NCBI GenBank assembly: GCA_028386065.3
Contig: JAKUCV010001503.1
Coordinates: 1-64,000, forward strand
Origin: Turnera subulata
Lineage: Eukaryota > Streptophyta > Magnoliopsida > Malpighiales > Passifloraceae
DNA length: 64,000 nucleotides
Reading direction: 5' to 3'
The notes under the pieces were generated by a model. That model did no database searches, was not told the DNA's origin, and saw nothing but the letters and a program-made list of their open reading frames with translations. Shown here piece after piece: positions 63,386 to 64,000 of this stretch (positions are counted from its first letter, which is position 1; every line of letters begins with the position of its first letter). Position numbers and translations under genes: made by a program.

Positions 63386-64000
63386 AATATTGCAAGTCCC
63401 TCCTCTTATGGGAATTGAAAATCCTATTTTTTAGTGGAGGTGTGCATATTGCAAGTCCCTCTTCTTGTTGGAATAGAAATTCCTATCTTTTAGTTGCTTG
63501 GGCCGTGGTTTGGCCGTGGAGCCAGGACCGACTACTTTTTTTTTTTTAATTTAACTTTACCTTAAATTATTTTCCTACAATTTTTTCCTAAACTACTAAT
63601 TTGTGCAAACGTGTTGTCAGAAGTCAGGGAGTAATTTGCCTTCTCTTATTATCATGATCGCTTTTTATAATATAGTACATACTATTAAATTCATAGTCTA
63701 CTGATTCTTTATCCTGCTATTGATAGAGCCCAGAAGCCAGCACAATATAGGTAGAGGCTCAACATAATATATCTTTTTCATTTTTCTTTAGCACCATCTC
63801 CATTGCCTAACTGCCTGTTTTTCTTTCCAGATTTGTTCTGATACAATAGCTACTGCCTGTGACCCGCAAAAGAATTCTCCAGTTGTTCCACATTAATGCT
63901 GACTTGAATTGGAAACAAATTCTATAAATGGTTGGTGTGTTTATGAAAAATGGCGTCCTTAATTTATTTGTTGCTATGTATAAAATATTAAAAGTATAAT
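63385..64000. other. AT-rich flank with short dispersed repeats, no gene
   Basis: ATTGCAAGTCCCTC occurs at about 63389 and 63449, and a GGCCGTGGTTTGGCCGTGG segment follows. Diverged versions lie at 27430-27620. No supported coding sequence extends to the window end. Confidence 0.5.

Overview
This is nuclear DNA from a flowering plant, most likely a eudicot. It is AT-rich and almost entirely made of nested transposable elements: SIRE-like Copia, Ty3/gypsy-like, LINE, Helitron-like and Stowaway-like. Only one convincing intact host-type gene is present, a DUF295/KIB-type beta-propeller gene at 48845-49852 on the minus strand. I cannot name the species from sequence alone. A single N at 40279 and another at 42427 each sit between near-identical overlaps, so the assembly is locally redundant there.

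Layout. 1-2161: 5' end of a minus-strand SIRE-like Copia element. 2162-10985: a LINE interrupted by a 3.2-kb non-autonomous gypsy-type element (3847-7089, TSD GAAAC) and a 2.25-kb solo LTR (7381-9633, TSD CCCGC); the LINE reading frame rejoins exactly across both. 10985-19641 ('block A') and 29685-44533 ('block B') are a segmental duplication with the same MITE, the same AT-rich flank and the same LTR element at the same target site. 19642-26424: a decayed minus-strand SIRE-like Copia element. 27802-28243: an F-box pseudogene. 31350-46588: the block B element with both LTRs and TSD AAGTT, carrying its own nested Athila/Tat-like non-autonomous element (34216-40094, TSD TTAAA). 48845-50075: the DUF295 gene and its promoter. 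About 50390-63344: a Helitron-like region with several 5' ends, two tandem copies of a captured fragment and a 3' hairpin. One captured copy holds a SIRE-like solo LTR (51390-53041), the other a full LTR element ('element C', 53852-62743).

The most interesting system is the LTR family shared by elements A, B and C. It has 3.0-3.5-kb LTRs, a primer binding site and a chromovirus-style polypurine tract, but no gag or pol. Its 2.3-2.5-kb internal region holds three short genes. Two are antisense to the LTRs: a 227-codon ORF whose C-terminal part resembles the start of a LINE endonuclease, and an acidic/basic/coiled-coil ORF. One is in the sense direction: a GRF-zinc-finger-like, coiled-coil protein with a membrane segment. 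TATA-like boxes lie upstream of all three and are kept, sometimes degenerate, between copies. The 227-codon ORF is intact in C, keeps its exact length in A with only nonsense changes, and shows mainly synonymous differences in the stretch I compared.

A second notable signal is in the SIRE-like LTRs at 646-2161 and 51390-53041. Each carries 17-19 copies of the 12-bp palindrome AACATCGATGTT, mostly in pairs 20-22 bp apart (two helical turns) repeated about every 74 bp.
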